From Cadophora sp. MPI-SDFR-AT-0126 (Eukaryota; Ascomycota; Leotiomycetes; Helotiales; Ploettnerulaceae): a stretch of DNA of 64,000 nt. Under the pieces are notes generated by a model. It had not been told where the DNA came from. It saw nothing but the letters and a program-made list of their open reading frames with translations, and ran no database searches. Shown in pieces: positions 31,866 to 43,802 of the stretch. The DNA lies in contig JAGMVK010000021.1 in assembly GCA_020747065.1 (NCBI GenBank), forward strand, positions 310,001-374,000, in the 5' to 3' direction. The position numbers and the translations under genes were made by a program. Position 1 is the first letter of the stretch. The number at the start of each line of letters is the position of its first letter.

Positions 31866-33841
31866 TCACCAATTCTCCCAAATCCCCGCCGGAATCACCG
31901 TCCTCATAACACTCCAATGCCCACCCGCACTCTTCTCCTGCCACCCCCTAAATCTCTCCGTCGCATTCCTATACAACAGTCCCCCATCACCCTCCCGCAC
32001 CTCAAAAGCCGCATAATCCACCTCATGAACCGGCAACAAAAAAGCCTGTCTTGCTCGACTGCCGAGGAAGTCCTTGGTGGTGGGAGCGCGGAAGGTAAGT
32101 TTGTCTTTGCTTGTGCTTGAAAGGGGAGAGGGGGAGTTGGTGCAGAATATAACCATGTTGATGAAGTCGCGCCCGTCGGAGGCGATTTGGGAGGGGGTGG
32201 GTTGCGCGGATTCTCGGAAGATGCGGCAGGTTGGGAAGATGGAGAGGATGGTTTGGACGATTATGCGGGCGGAGGGGAGGAGGAGGTCGCCGGCGTAGTT
32301 CTAGGAGTGCAGTATTAGCGATGTTCTGTGGTCTTTGTTTACTTCATTTGGCTTGACGTGAATAGTACTGGTACTGCACATAGCAGGATGCTAGGAGATG
32401 AGGAGAAAGGCGGAAGAGGATCGGGACTTACGATAGCAATCACACCTCCCGGTTTCAGTATCGAATTCAGATCTTGCAAGAACTCATACGTAAACAGATC
32501 CACCGGCTCAGCACCACCCGTAAACACATCATGGACGACATAGTCGTACTTCTCGCCTGAGCGGGCCACTTCCGCTGCGTACGAGACGGCGTCGGCAATC
32601 ACTTTCTTGTGGTTCTTTGGCAGGGCGAAGTATTTCGTTGCGAAGTCGTGGACCACGGGGTCGATTTCCACAATTGTGGTTTGAATCCCGTGGGCCATCA
32701 TGGCGGCTGGTGTGGTTCCTATCCCGAGGCCGCTGGAGGAGGTTAGACACGTGGGGTGTATTTTGGTCTTGGAAGGGGCCTTTACTTACACGACGAAGGC
32801 TTTGGCTTCTGAGTCTGGAATGGGTGGCTCGACTTCCACAAGTCTGACGGCTTCGAGCATGACGAAAACGCCGTAGATAGGCTCTGGCATTCCGTTTCGG
32901 GAACTCTTGACGAGCCACTCGCCGCCGAGAAGACTATGGTCACATCTCATGACTCTGAAACGCTGCTCTTTACTTTCAATGATGGAGATATACCCCGTGA
33001 GAGACTCTTGTCTATCAATCAAAGTCCAATTCTGTTTGGCGAGAGTCGAGTTGAGAACCGATGTCGTGTACGGTAATTGAACATGGACGTTGAAAAGCGC
33101 TGTGTGCAGGAGTGCCGGGATGGTGAAGAGGAGAAGTTTCGAAGGAGCAAATAGCGAATACAGTCCAGCGAGCAGTATTTGCAGTCCAAGTCTAGTCTGG
33201 ATGAAAGAGGCGCCGATACTCCTTGAGATACTGTTCATAGAGACATATTCCATGCCTTTCAAGAACGAATACGACAAGATTCCTGGCATAGCATCAACCA
33301 GCCACTGAACCCTTCCAGGACTCATCTCCAGATCATCCAGAATCGTCGCCGTGCATGAAACCGACAATAATAGTAGCGGCAAGAAAGTAAGAGCCTCCGT
33401 AACGATCGGTCCATAAACACCTCCCAGAGAACCACTGATTTTGAAAAGAAAAACTTGCACCATGGGTATGTACGCCGCGATGAGCGGCAGTAACTGCTGA
33501 GGCTTGACCGGCAAGTGCCTCTTCAAGAACAAATTCGACGACCATCCCAGAAAACAAGCAGTCATCACACCCTTTGAGTGTAAAATTGACGATGGGATTC
33601 CCCCATACACTGGCGACAAGCTTAGCAGCGATACATTCGAATACACAGCTGCAAGTGTGAGGAGCGTCCCCGATTGAGCTAGGATCCAAGCCTGCTCAGC
33701 TGCCCATTTCCCCCATGTCTCTTCCTTTGCTTTCAAAGCTAGAGACTTCAGTTCTTTCTCAAAGTTTTCCTGGGTGAGTAGTGGTTCTTTTGGTGTTGGT
33801 TTTGGCGATTTGGCTTTGGACGATCCCGTGGGTCGAGCCAT
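31866..33841 (-). CDS. Integral membrane protein with spermidine-synthase-like (aminopropyltransferase) domain
   Basis: Three exons, 33841-32790, 32732-32432 and 32300-31866, join in frame (GTAAGT donors at 32789 and 32431). The product is 595 residues. The N-terminal 300 residues contain about seven or eight hydrophobic helices (for example LLPLIAAYIPMVQVFLFKI and IVTEALTFLPLLLLSVS). The C-terminal half is a Rossmann methyltransferase-like fold of the polyamine synthase family: nucleotide-binding VGLGIGTTPAAMMAHG at the exon 1/2 junction, acidic IVEIDPVV, then DYVVHDVFTGG and LKPGGVIAI. In true spermidine synthases the active-site motif is of the DAYDP type; here it is HDVFTGG, so classic aminopropyl transfer is not assured. 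Membrane-anchored members of this family are known across bacteria and fungi, and their substrate is generally uncertain. The start at 33841 follows an in-frame upstream hydrophobic stretch that was judged 5' leader. Confidence 0.85.
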
Positions 33842-35100
33842 GTCTGCTGATCTGATCTGATCAAATGTCGATATCTCGATGCAGCAACACAAGACCCAGA
33901 ATGAGAGATAAAAAGGAGAGAAGCGAGCCGCGAAATACAACAAGGGTACAAGGTGACACAAGAAACGAGAAGAAGACAATGATTATGAAGCCATAGGTGG
34001 CGACGGAAGCTCAGGATAGAGCTTTTGGAGACGTTGCGATATTGCCTGTTGAGCCTGAACTTGAAACGCTCGGAAACAAAACAAGGGTGAGCGGGTGGAC
34101 CGTGTCCGCCAAGTCCTTTCCATTCCTGATCTGGAAGCGAGCGACCCCCTGAATTGATCGCTACGAGGCGAGACTTTAGGCTTGTGTCAACATAATACAA
34201 CCCTATTCAATGGTCTTACTTCTGCTCCTGGTGAATTGAGTTGGGGAGTTTAGTAGCGCTTGAATCGAGGTGTAGGGACTGACAGAAACGAGGTTCACAA
34301 CTATTTTGGCGATTTCATCCATCGGGCTCTGCACCGTTTGCTTCATCACTTCCGATCTCACCGAGTAGATGTCGGAAATCATCCCTAACTGGCCATATCC
34401 ATCAAGACTCTAGAAGTTTATATCTGAAATTGCTGAGAAGTACAAGTACATGTAGCTCTCATTTCTGCACAACCTCCTTCGTCGACATGTTATTTTCCGA
34501 TATCAGCCTGAAGAGCAAGTCCGCTCTGATCGTGCTGTGCTGAACTTGTGAATTAATTACTGTGTTTGCTTGCTGTCCCTGTACTTCTCGCTGTCTAGTT
34601 CGAAAAGGTTCTTCATCCAAGGCAGCGGTCTTCCTGAGCAATCTGAAAATTGGCATACAAAAGTTCTCGTCTTGTATGAGAACTCATGAAAGTTTCTCCA
34701 GGAAAATGAATTGGGACTTGAGTAAGGGAAGGTAGGAGAGAGGAACGAAGAGATAAAAAGGCGAGATCTTGGTAGCGTTGGCTGGAGAGGCACCTAGAGA
34801 AAGAAATGCCGCTTCAAAGTCAATACACAGAAGTAGCTGCGCAATTAGAGTAAGCTCACTTCTGACGAGCACAAGAGAAAGTCAGCATTGCTTTTCATTC
34901 GGCACGCTTCAACCCTCTTGCAAATGTTCCTGTATGTACTCATGCAACAATTTTGAATAAACTCAATGAACTCAAGCGACTAAAGCCGCAAGGCCTCCAC
35001 ATACCCAGCGATCATCGCAGAAAACACACTTGTAAGAGGTCCGATCATAATCCACGCTCGAAATAGAATACGGAGAAGGTAAGCCAGAGATATCAATGGA
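33842..35100. other. Intergenic stretch of 1.26 kb
   Basis: Upstream region of the spermidine-synthase-like gene and 3' side of the P450 gene. Only short, ATG-poor open frames were seen. Confidence 0.55.
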
Positions 35101-36711
35101 TCACTCAAAGGGCGGGAACAGATCAAGCACCATCTGAGCCTCCACCATCTCCCTCTCCAACACACTGTTCCGCTCCGCATCCCTCACGACAAATTCGCAC
35201 TTGAAAGGCTTCGGTCTGAGGACCATACCGCCCTCATAAGCGTCGGTATCGTAGACCTGTCCCTCCGCAGGCTTGACATCAAACGCCCATAGCAGCTTCG
35301 CAAGCACGATGAACAGACTGTTGGTTGCCAGATCCGCACCAGCGCAAGCTCTTCGTCCAAACCCGAAAGATGCATGTGGGTGACAACCAGGTGGGAATGG
35401 CTTTGCGGCAATCTTGGAATCGAATCGAGAGTCAGAGGCAGGTAGGTAACGCTCGGGCGCGAAGGTGTTGGGCGAGGGGAAGTACTCGGCGTTTTGGTTG
35501 AGACCCCATGCTGCTGGCCAGACAACAGTCCCTTTGGGAATTCGATAATCATTGTAGGTGTCAGCTTCGCTGGTTGCGTGGGGAACTCCAAATACAGCAG
35601 CTGGGCGCCAGCGAAGAATTTCCTTGACGAGGGCATCGATGTATGGCAAGTTGGCTTGGTCGCCGAAGGTGGGTGATCTGTGCTGGCCTACTACTTTGTC
35701 GATCTCAGCTTGGGCGGCATGTTGAACGTGTGGGTGTGTGACGAAGGTATTGACTGCTGAATGGAGGGTTGAATTTGTGGTCTCTGATCCTGCTCCGAAG
35801 AGGACGGCAGGAATGGCGGCAAAGTGAGCTTCGGCCAAGGTGTCTGCGCCTGCTTCTCCTTTCTTCTTCAGATCCAGCATTGTCTCGGTCAAGCTAACCT
35901 GAATCATACCCTTGTCCTCCTTGACGTCTTCTTTGACAGCGTCGACCAGACTGATGTCAAAAGCAGCCAGCTCTCTTCCCATTCGTAGTGGGTATTCCTT
36001 CCAGCGCGAGAGAAAGTCAGGCAAGTGTAAAAGGTAGGGTAACGTTTCCACGAGGTAAGCACCAGGTGCCATGATCTTAGCTGCAACACGGAACAAGAAC
36101 TGTCTCTTCTTCAAAGTCTTGGAATCGAGAGAAGCAATGCGACGTCCGTAAGCTAAGCTGAAGACCACACTGGCAGCAAACCGATCAATGGCCTCGCTCC
36201 AAGAACTCGAATCCTTCGCAATATCAGCAATGAAATTCATTGCCTCTGCTTCCTGCCGAGGTTTGTAAGCAGGTAAAGCGGATGATTTGAGGGAGTTGTG
36301 AAGGAGCTTGCGACGGAGAGACCATGCGTGCCCGTAGGGCTGAGCAGCCACTGAAGCTCCATCGTTGAATAATTCACCGAAAACGATCATTCGAGGCCGA
36401 GAGGAATACTTGTTGCCTCTTCGAGATAGGAGGTGGGACGTGATTTTAGGATCTGTGACGATAATTCGAGGTGATCGACCAATCCAAATCGTGTACATAG
36501 GACCGTAGGCGTGGCTCCATTCTTTCAGGCGGACATAGAACTTGTCAGGGGTAATCGAAAGGATGTTGCCAATGAAAGGCAGAGGAAACGGTCCTCGAGG
36601 AAGGTAATACCAGTTGTAGACGTCCGACAGGAGGACGGAGAAGAGGATCGCAAGTACCGCCCAGAGGCCGGCCAAGAGCGGGTGCATGGTAATGAGCGTG
36701 AAGACGTCCAT
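35101..36711 (-). CDS. Cytochrome P450 monooxygenase (microsomal)
   Basis: Single exon, 536 residues, full length for a fungal P450. An N-terminal membrane anchor (LLAGLWAVLAILFSVLLSDV) is followed by the proline hinge LPRGPFPLPFIGN. The I-helix reads FGAGSETTNS, the ExxR motif is KEILRWRP, the PERF-region motif is FAPERYLP, and the heme ligand loop is FGFGRRACAG. All catalytic landmarks are intact. The sequence resembles the OrdA/CYP64-CYP50-type group of ascomycete P450s, but the substrate cannot be told. It directly flanks the GlcNAc-catabolic block, separated from dac1 by 0.7 kb; no other secondary-metabolism genes accompany it, so linkage to the block may be accidental. Confidence 0.93.
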   Translation of the reverse strand: MDVFTLITMHPLLAGLWAVLAILFSVLLSDVYNWYYLPRGPFPLPFIGNILSITPDKFYVRLKEWSHAYGPMYTIWIGRSPRIIVTDPKITSHLLSRRGNKYSSRPRMIVFGELFNDGASVAAQPYGHAWSLRRKLLHNSLKSSALPAYKPRQEAEAMNFIADIAKDSSSWSEAIDRFAASVVFSLAYGRRIASLDSKTLKKRQFLFRVAAKIMAPGAYLVETLPYLLHLPDFLSRWKEYPLRMGRELAAFDISLVDAVKEDVKEDKGMIQVSLTETMLDLKKKGEAGADTLAEAHFAAIPAVLFGAGSETTNSTLHSAVNTFVTHPHVQHAAQAEIDKVVGQHRSPTFGDQANLPYIDALVKEILRWRPAAVFGVPHATSEADTYNDYRIPKGTVVWPAAWGLNQNAEYFPSPNTFAPERYLPASDSRFDSKIAAKPFPPGCHPHASFGFGRRACAGADLATNSLFIVLAKLLWAFDVKPAEGQVYDTDAYEGGMVLRPKPFKCEFVVRDAERNSVLEREMVEAQMVLDLFPPFE

Positions 36712-37446
36712 TGTCTTGACCGTGTCAATTGAGAAGCGCTCAATCAGATCTTCTTTTCGGATCTTTCCAGATTTTTCAAAGAAGATACGAGAGAAGATGC
36801 GTCAAAAAGAAGCGAGAGAAAATGAAGCTGTTTATCTACGATCGCTTATCGGACCAGGACCGGCCACAGAGGTCTTGAAGTCACCTTCTCGAGCAACTCT
36901 GCAACTCGAAGAAATTGAGGAAAGACACGAGAAAGGAAGGCACCATCATTCAATTTACTTCTATTTCATAGTGTCGGAACACTCAACTGCCGCCCATGTA
37001 CTGTACAGTCTACTGCAAGCAAGAAGGACGTGCTTCTCACATTCCACTCTTGATCCTCCACTGGGAAGCGATTTTCCTCGGAGCTTGAGCCTATTCGCAT
37101 CAAACAGCGCGTCTTAGTTTGGTAACACCGAGACTCATTCGCTGATAAGCGACCCAACACTGTCATGCCGCAATGCGGGCCAGTGGGAAACATATCCTCG
37201 AATGTCTATTTCTTGCGGTCCGGCTCGCTTCAAAAGACCTGAAGATACCCAATCAGGGGCATGATGGCGGGGATACAGCATATATCGAGCTAAAACCTGT
37301 GGGACACAAATGTTCGCGGCCGAAAGCGAAATACCAATAAATCTGGTAGATAAATGCGCATGATGCTTTCTCCAATTTGTCTAGAACGAGACCGCAACGC
37401 CGTTGATATGCATACAATCTATCCTCCAACCAAAATCAAGCGCTGT
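36712..37446. other. Intergenic stretch between the P450 and dac1
   Basis: Promoter side of the P450 and 3' side of dac1. No gene or repeat is seen. Confidence 0.55.
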
Positions 37447-38854
37447 TTACTCCGAACGATCGAAAACCTTGCTTCCGAACTTCCAGACTTGGTCAATTAT
37501 CAAAGCCTTCTTGCCGAACTCGTCAACTGCCTCATCGATGATCACTAGATCCGCATCGGCGTCTCCCCTCAAATTGCCCTTCACGTCACTCAGTCCTAGC
37601 ATGGCGGCGGGAGTTGCCGTGACTGCTTTCAGTGCCTGGGGTATGCTCGCTCCTGACCAGTTGAGGAAGTTGGTCACGCACTCAATGAGCGTGATGGAAC
37701 TGGTACAGGTTAGCTCTGGCCGCTTCCTTCGTCTCCTTTTCTCCTACCTTCCCGCAATCTTGTCACTTCCTTCCAGTACCAGTTTCGGGCCCGTCTTCAC
37801 AATCCTCTCTCCATTGGTCCATTCATATGCACCGTCTGGCAGACCAACCAAGTGCATGGCGTCTGTTACGAGAATGAATCCATCTGGATGTGCATTGAAG
37901 GCAATTTTGATACTGGTTGGGTGCAAGTGTATGCCATCCGCGATGATGCCAAAGTATGGACGGGGTAATGACTCAGCAATTCCAAGAACTCCATAAACGT
38001 TTGGATTCCTGTGATGAAGTGGTCGCATCGCATTGAATAGATGTGTAATCATGGTAGCGCCTGCTGCTACCGCTGCTGATGCTTCCTCATAGGTTGCTTC
38101 TGTGTGTCCAATCGAGTACAGTATTCCTCTCGAGGTTATTTCTGGGATTGTCTGGGTCATGGCCGCCACTTCTGGGGCAGCAGTGATCATTTTGATCTGA
38201 GGCGGTCGTATGCTACCGTCGAAAGAAGACAGAGTAGGATTGATATTGGCAGCTCCATAGCAGTCCTCCAAATCACTGAAGCCGTTGGTCGCAGGAATTA
38301 TATTCTCGACTTTGTGAATTCCATTTTTGCTTGGACTTAGGAATGGACCTTCACAGTGAGCCCCAAGAGACTCGGCTCCACCGTGGGGGCTGCGAGGGGA
38401 CCCTGAAGGACCAAGGAATGGCAGTGCCTATCATGCGGTCAGTTGGCTCAAAAGATTGTGAGAACCTGCAGTCTCCTACCTGTTGGTATACTTCTTTCCG
38501 TTCTGAAGTCAGTGTTGGGAGATATGAAGTGACGCCCGTCTGAACCAGCAGCTTGTTGATCTGCTTCAATGTCTTCCCATACGTCGAGGCATCTTCGGGT
38601 ATTTGCGAGAAATTGAATCCAAAAGCTCCATTCAGTTGCACATCGATCAGACCCGGCGAGATTATCTTTCCTCCAAGGTTGATGGTGATATCTGGAACTG
38701 AGTGATCTCCATAGAAGGCTTCCTGACTCCTCACAATCTTTCCCGTCTCCGAACTGACCCATAAGTCTTGCTCTACCAACTCATCACCCTTGACCAGACG
38801 ACAGTTCGTGAACTTTGTGATCGTCTCTCTTCCTGTAGGGATCGCAGATGGCAT
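37447..38854 (-). CDS. dac1: N-acetylglucosamine-6-phosphate deacetylase
   Basis: Hydrolyses GlcNAc-6-P to glucosamine-6-P and acetate, the second step of GlcNAc catabolism. Exons 38854-38480, 38427-37748 and 37699-37447 join in frame (GTAGGAG donors at 38479 and 37747; acceptors ATGATAG and GTACCAG). The product is 435 residues, the normal size. NagA-family landmarks are intact: GLIDVQLNGAFG, metal ligand region AHCEGPFLSPSKNGIH, YSIGHTEATYEEA, THLFNAMRPLHHR, ADGIHLHP, and the catalytic Asp motif VTDAMHLVGLPDG. The C-terminal strand is DADLVIID. It is transcribed divergently from the GH3-GNAT gene over an 856-nt spacer and sits in a block with the kinase, deaminase and regulator of the same pathway. 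Confidence 0.95.
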
Positions 38855-39710
38855 GATGAAGGGATTGATTGTACGACAGAGTGCGAATTTCTGATTGTTT
38901 TACTGTGGCGTAGACCACGATTTCCCTTGAGCTCTACATAATGAATGATGGAACTGCACCGAGCTACTACCTACCTGCTATTATGCTTTCCAGACGTTGA
39001 ATGCTCTCAGCCATTGATGATGGCATGACCCATAAGTCGGGAGGCATTCAAGAGTGGGTGGAGCTATGGTTCAAGATGGAAGATTCGAATGTGATGTGTG
39101 ATGTGTGTTGTGCACTCGCCAGTACTACAAGTCGCAAAAGAGGAAGTGGAGATGTAACGTCTCATTCGACACTCAGTCCGATAAAAGCCGGGTAAGCCGG
39201 CCATCAAGATAGGGAACGACAAAGGGCAAATGAAATAGGGTAGGGAATAGACTTGCGAACACGTATGAAATTTCTGACAGAAGCTTGCCACTATCTGTGA
39301 TGGGCAATAGGGTCTTGGTCTCGAAAGTCTCGAGGTGCAAAGGCAATTAATATTTGAGGAAAATCGAAGAAAGGACGACTTTGCCGAAGAAATCCCGTCC
39401 ACGTGATTCGCCCCGCTGAAACCTCGTCGCCGTATCGTTCGTCCCGTCCCATCGTTACACGCCCATGCCTCTCTTCCCCACGAGGCTGATGATCCACGTT
39501 CCTCTTCATTCCTTGACAAAGACGTTGCACCGTTTCGCTTCCGCTGAACATGCTTAGGTGTGATGAGAGGTTGAGGAGGAGCGAAGTCTTGCCGTGTTCA
39601 CAGATAACCCCACCAACACCATAACCGAAGGACTGCCCCCCAGGCAGTCTGTACCTGGCTTGCTTTAGGTTCGACAAGCCGTCACGGTGTCCGGCGAAGT
39701 GCAAGTCAAG
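38855..39710. promoter_or_regulatory. Divergent dac1/nag3 promoter with a match to the Ndt80 site
   Basis: An 856-nt spacer separates two divergently transcribed GlcNAc-pathway genes. At 39131-39139 it contains GTCGCAAAA, a full match to the yeast Ndt80 middle-sporulation element GNCRCAAAW. That is notable because an NDT80-like regulator gene lies 4 kb away. One match is expected by chance in roughly one spacer in ten of this size, so this is suggestive only. Confidence 0.4.
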
Positions 39711-42700
39711 ATGGAAGTCTCGGAGAGCGATGAACTAGACCCGCTATGGCAGGATCTGGACTGGTATGTATCATATGCGATCTCGTGATAGACAACGTGC
39801 TGATTTGACTTGACAGGGCTATGGGTCAACTGTTCTTCATGGGTATTTCTCCTGTTGCTCTATTCTACACTTCACAATCGGGAAATACCCATATGGTTGA
39901 TTCTACAGTCAAGAAGGTGTTGCAATGGGCAATGCTGATGTTGAAATCTTCTAGGTTGGGAAGGAACCGAAGTCACGCCTCAGATCCGCACGTTGATTGA
40001 AGACCACCATCTTGGTGCCATATTGCTGACCACCAAGAACCTGAAAAGTATTGTGCCTTTCTTTCTTTAGTAGTGTGTTCTTCGCGTGTCTTATTTTTGA
40101 GAAGGGCCTCCTTGGTCGACAGTTCTTCGCAAGTGTTCCGGTACTACATCTCGACCAAACCATTGTATCCAATGTTGGAAGTTGTCTTGCCTTTTGTTCT
40201 TCAAACTTTCTCAAGCTTCTCTCGTCTTTTATATATACTTTCAAATAAGACTGACATCCGCAGCTGCCCAAGAAACCGCAAGACTAGTTCAGGAGTTGCA
40301 AACCATCGCACATCAAGCAGGCCATCCGGTTCCGCTCCTGATCGCTCTAGACCAGGAAAATGGAGGAGTCAACAGTCTGTTTGATGAGGACTATATCTGT
40401 CAATTTCCCAGTGCCATGGGGGTCGCCGCAGCTGGTTCCCCTGAGATGGCATACGACATTGCCAATGCAACCGCGAAAGAAGTCTCGGCTGTGGGTGTCA
40501 ACATGATCATGGGACCAGTCCTGGATGTTTTGACCAATGCAAGATACCAGCCTCTAGGAGTGAGAGCTACAGGTGATGACCCACAGGAAGTCTCCCAGTA
40601 TGGAATTGCCGCTATGAATGGCTATAAGGATGCCGGACTCACCACCTGTGGAAAGCATTTTCCATCGTATGGAAATTTGGACTTCCTTGGATCGTCACTT
40701 GACATGCCTATTATAACCGAGACTCTCGAACAATTGAGTTTGAGCGCTCTTGTTCCATTTCGAAATGCCATTCGGGATGGTTTGGATGCCATGATGGTGG
40801 GTGGATGTGCGATGGCCAATACCAGTGAGTAGATTTTACATGGTTGCTGCCCTTCACAGACTTACTCTCAAATAGGTATGAATGTTATGCACGCCTGCTT
40901 AAGCGATCAAGTCGTTGATGACTTGCTAAGAAACGATCTTGGCTTCAATGGAGTGACCATCTCTGAATGCCTAGAGATGGATGCACTGAGCCATGACATA
41001 GGAGTTCGAGGCGGGACTGTCATGGCTGTCGAAGCAGGTTGCGATCTCGTCCTGCTATGTCGATCATTTGCAGTACAACAGGAAGCCATCTCTGGGCTCA
41101 AACTTGGAATTGAAAACGACATGATTTCTAGAGAACGAATTATGGTCTCGCTTAAGCGTGTTCTTAGTTTGAAGTCAAAATGCACCAGTTGGAGCAAGGC
41201 CTTAAATCCTCCAGGTATCAGCTTACTGGCTACATTACACCCGAGCCACCTCGCATTATCAACGAAAGCATACGATAATTCCATCACCATTATGAGGGAT
41301 AAGGGACATCTCCTCCCTTTATCAAACACGTTATATCCTGACGAAGAATTGCTTCTTCTCACGCCGCTCGTCAAGCCTCTTCCCGCTTCAGCTGCGACAA
41401 AAGCTCTTACAGAATCTACCCGCTCAACAGCTAACGAACATGATAAATGGCAGCATCGGTCATCTATCATGAGTGGTGAAGGAGTCTTCCGGGAACTCGG
41501 CCGCTCCCTAGCCCGTCAAAGACACGGCAAACTTCTGCACACATCCTACACAGCCAATGGTGTACGGCCTGTTCACGAAAACCTCATCAATAGAGCAGCA
41601 GCAATCATCATTATCACTGCTGATGCAAACCGGAATCTCTACCAGAACGGATTCACAAAGCATGTAGCTATGATGTGTTCTATGCTATCGGCAGGAGGCA
41701 AAAAGAAGTCCCTAATCGTGGTCTCTGTGTCTTCACCCTATGATTTTGCTATGGACAAGTCAATAGGAACTTACGTTTGCACATTTGATTTCACCGAAAC
41801 AGCAATGAGCGCACTGGTACGTGCTTTGTTTGGCGAGTTTGTACCTCAAGGAACACTCCCTGGGACGTTGAGGAAGAGTAGGAAAGTGCAGAAGTCGCGG
41901 CAGAACTGGCTGGTTGAGAGCTGGAACAGAGATCGTGACCAGAGAGGATTACTTGCTCTCATCAAAACAATCGAGAAGACAATACCTCCAGGATCACAGT
42001 CATGTCTATCAGGGGCGACGGCCTCCTCTTTCGAAATTGTATATACCCATCCCCAACGTCGTCTACCCGACTAACATGACCTTCAGTCTCAAATCCTTGC
42101 GCTACCACATGACACAATTCAAGAACAACACTTCGTAGTTCGTAACTCCAGCACACAGGCGCTCTTCGGCTTTTGCTCAACCTACTACCACGTCCCAACC
42201 TCTCATGGCATCATCTCATCCCTCTTCGTCGACCCCTCTAAACGCAACCTATCCATCGGGCACTCCCTCCATCAACGCGCCTTACGCTCCCTCCTCTCTC
42301 GACCCTCCATCAAAACCCTCCAACTTGGCTCCTCTTTACCGACAATCTACCCAGGAATCCCAATGTCCGACCTCACTGAAGGCGCCCGCCTCAAACGCTG
42401 GTTCGCCGCCAACGGCTGGGACATCTCCTCGCCGCGCCTGCTTTACACCCTCACGATCCGCAGCCTCCTCACCTGGCAAGCGCCAGAAGGACTGCTCCCC
42501 TCCATCCAGCGCGTCAGTTTCAAGTTCGATTTGATAGCCGGCCGCGAGAACGCCGAAAGTGTTCTGGACCTCGTGAAAGCGAATGCAGGACCCGAAGTCC
42601 TCGCTTTATACCACGTAGCGCTGGCGGACGAGTCGTGCGGTGTCGTGAGAGCGAAGTCGCCTGTTGATGGGAGCCTTGTAGGTGCCGTCATCATCACGCG

Positions 42701-43131
42701 TCCGAACTCGAGTTTGTCAACCTACATCCCCGTACTCAAATTATCGCCATCAGCAGCCTCTCCGTCTGTCAATGGAAGTAGCACAGATAACATCAATGGT
42801 GTAGGTGGGATCCTCGCACCTGTTGTGCCCAATAGCCCACAAGCTGCTATTGTGCTGCAGGGTTTGGCGCTCCTGGGTATCAGGCAGAACAAGGCGCATC
42901 GGGCTGCCGCATGTGTGTTGTGTTGGGTGCAGGGTGAGGAGAGGGATGTTTTGCTGGGGATGGGCTTTGATGTGCTGGATGCGTTTGAGGAAGTTAGGTG
43001 TGCTGCTGAACGGGTATGTTGAGTCTTTCTGCTTTCGAAGAGCTCTCGAACCGATGAAGTCTCTAGCGCATGAGTACTAGGAACTTACTAACAGTATACG
43101 ATTATAGTTCAGTGAATTGAGTCTCGGTTGA
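39711..43131 (+). CDS. nag3: GH3 (NagZ-like) beta-N-acetylglucosaminidase-type protein fused to a GNAT acetyltransferase
   Basis: Seven exons: 39711-39763, 39817-39842, 39955-40047, 40264-40824, 40876-42038, 42087-43013 and 43108-43131. All junctions keep frame; the last intron has a perfect TACTAAC branch point. The product is 948 residues. The N-terminal 350 residues or so are a GH3 barrel (FFMGWEGTEV, LIALDQENGG, GPVLDV, KHFPSYGN at about 188-195). Residues 640-948 or so form a GNAT fold (LFVDPSKRNLSIGHSLHQRA, then a second acyl-CoA-type half). This GH3-GNAT fusion is the form found in the GlcNAc cluster of Trichoderma. Two catalytic features differ from bacterial NagZ: the nucleophile motif SDD reads ISECLEM (Glu at about 275), and the HGDTxxDSH loop reads SYGNLDFLGSS. 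Activity is therefore uncertain. No signal peptide, so it acts inside the cell. The gene symbol rests on cluster context. Confidence 0.88.
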
Positions 43132-43802
43132 GCTCTCAGGTTGGAGATGAGGTAGTCGGCTAGGCTGGCTGGTTACCGAAGCTAGGAAATAGGGGCTAGG
43201 TTTGTTTACATGGGGTTTCGTTTTTTGGAAGAAACGAGCTGGGTGCGGACGGACTTGAGCTTTTGGTGATGTATTAATCTAGGACGATTTAGGTGCAGCG
43301 CCACGAGCAACTCAATTTATTAGTATCATCGAGCAGCTTGGCACAATTTGGCCTATTTTTGGTTTATTCGCTGACTCGCTTCATCTCTCGTCTTCAATAT
43401 TAAATGCTTCATCTTCATTCTTTATCATATTGGTATCAAAATCTCATTCCTTCCTTCATCGTACACAGCACTCGCTCCACACAAGCCATTTCAGTCAATG
43501 TCCCTCCATACTAAGCTATCGATATTTTCATAAATCGTAGGCCCATACAGCTCATCTACCTCCCACGCTCAGCTGATCGCCGATCTTGGATATCTTTGTC
43601 ACCCGCCTCTTGTTCATCATGTCCTCGACAATATACAAGATTCTTCCTCGGCTCCGTCCATATATCGATATAGTTTCACAACCACGTTGGCCACGGGGTT
43701 GCTTCATAGACTGCACGAGTTCGTCCACGGCTCGAGTTACTACGTGCATAGGTAATGATATTGAGCACAAATGCAGCCGTTCTCGAAGTTGTCGATGCTT
43801 CT
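43132..43802. other. Convergent 3' region between nag3 and ron1
   Basis: No gene is seen. It separates the ends of two cluster genes transcribed toward each other. Confidence 0.55.
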
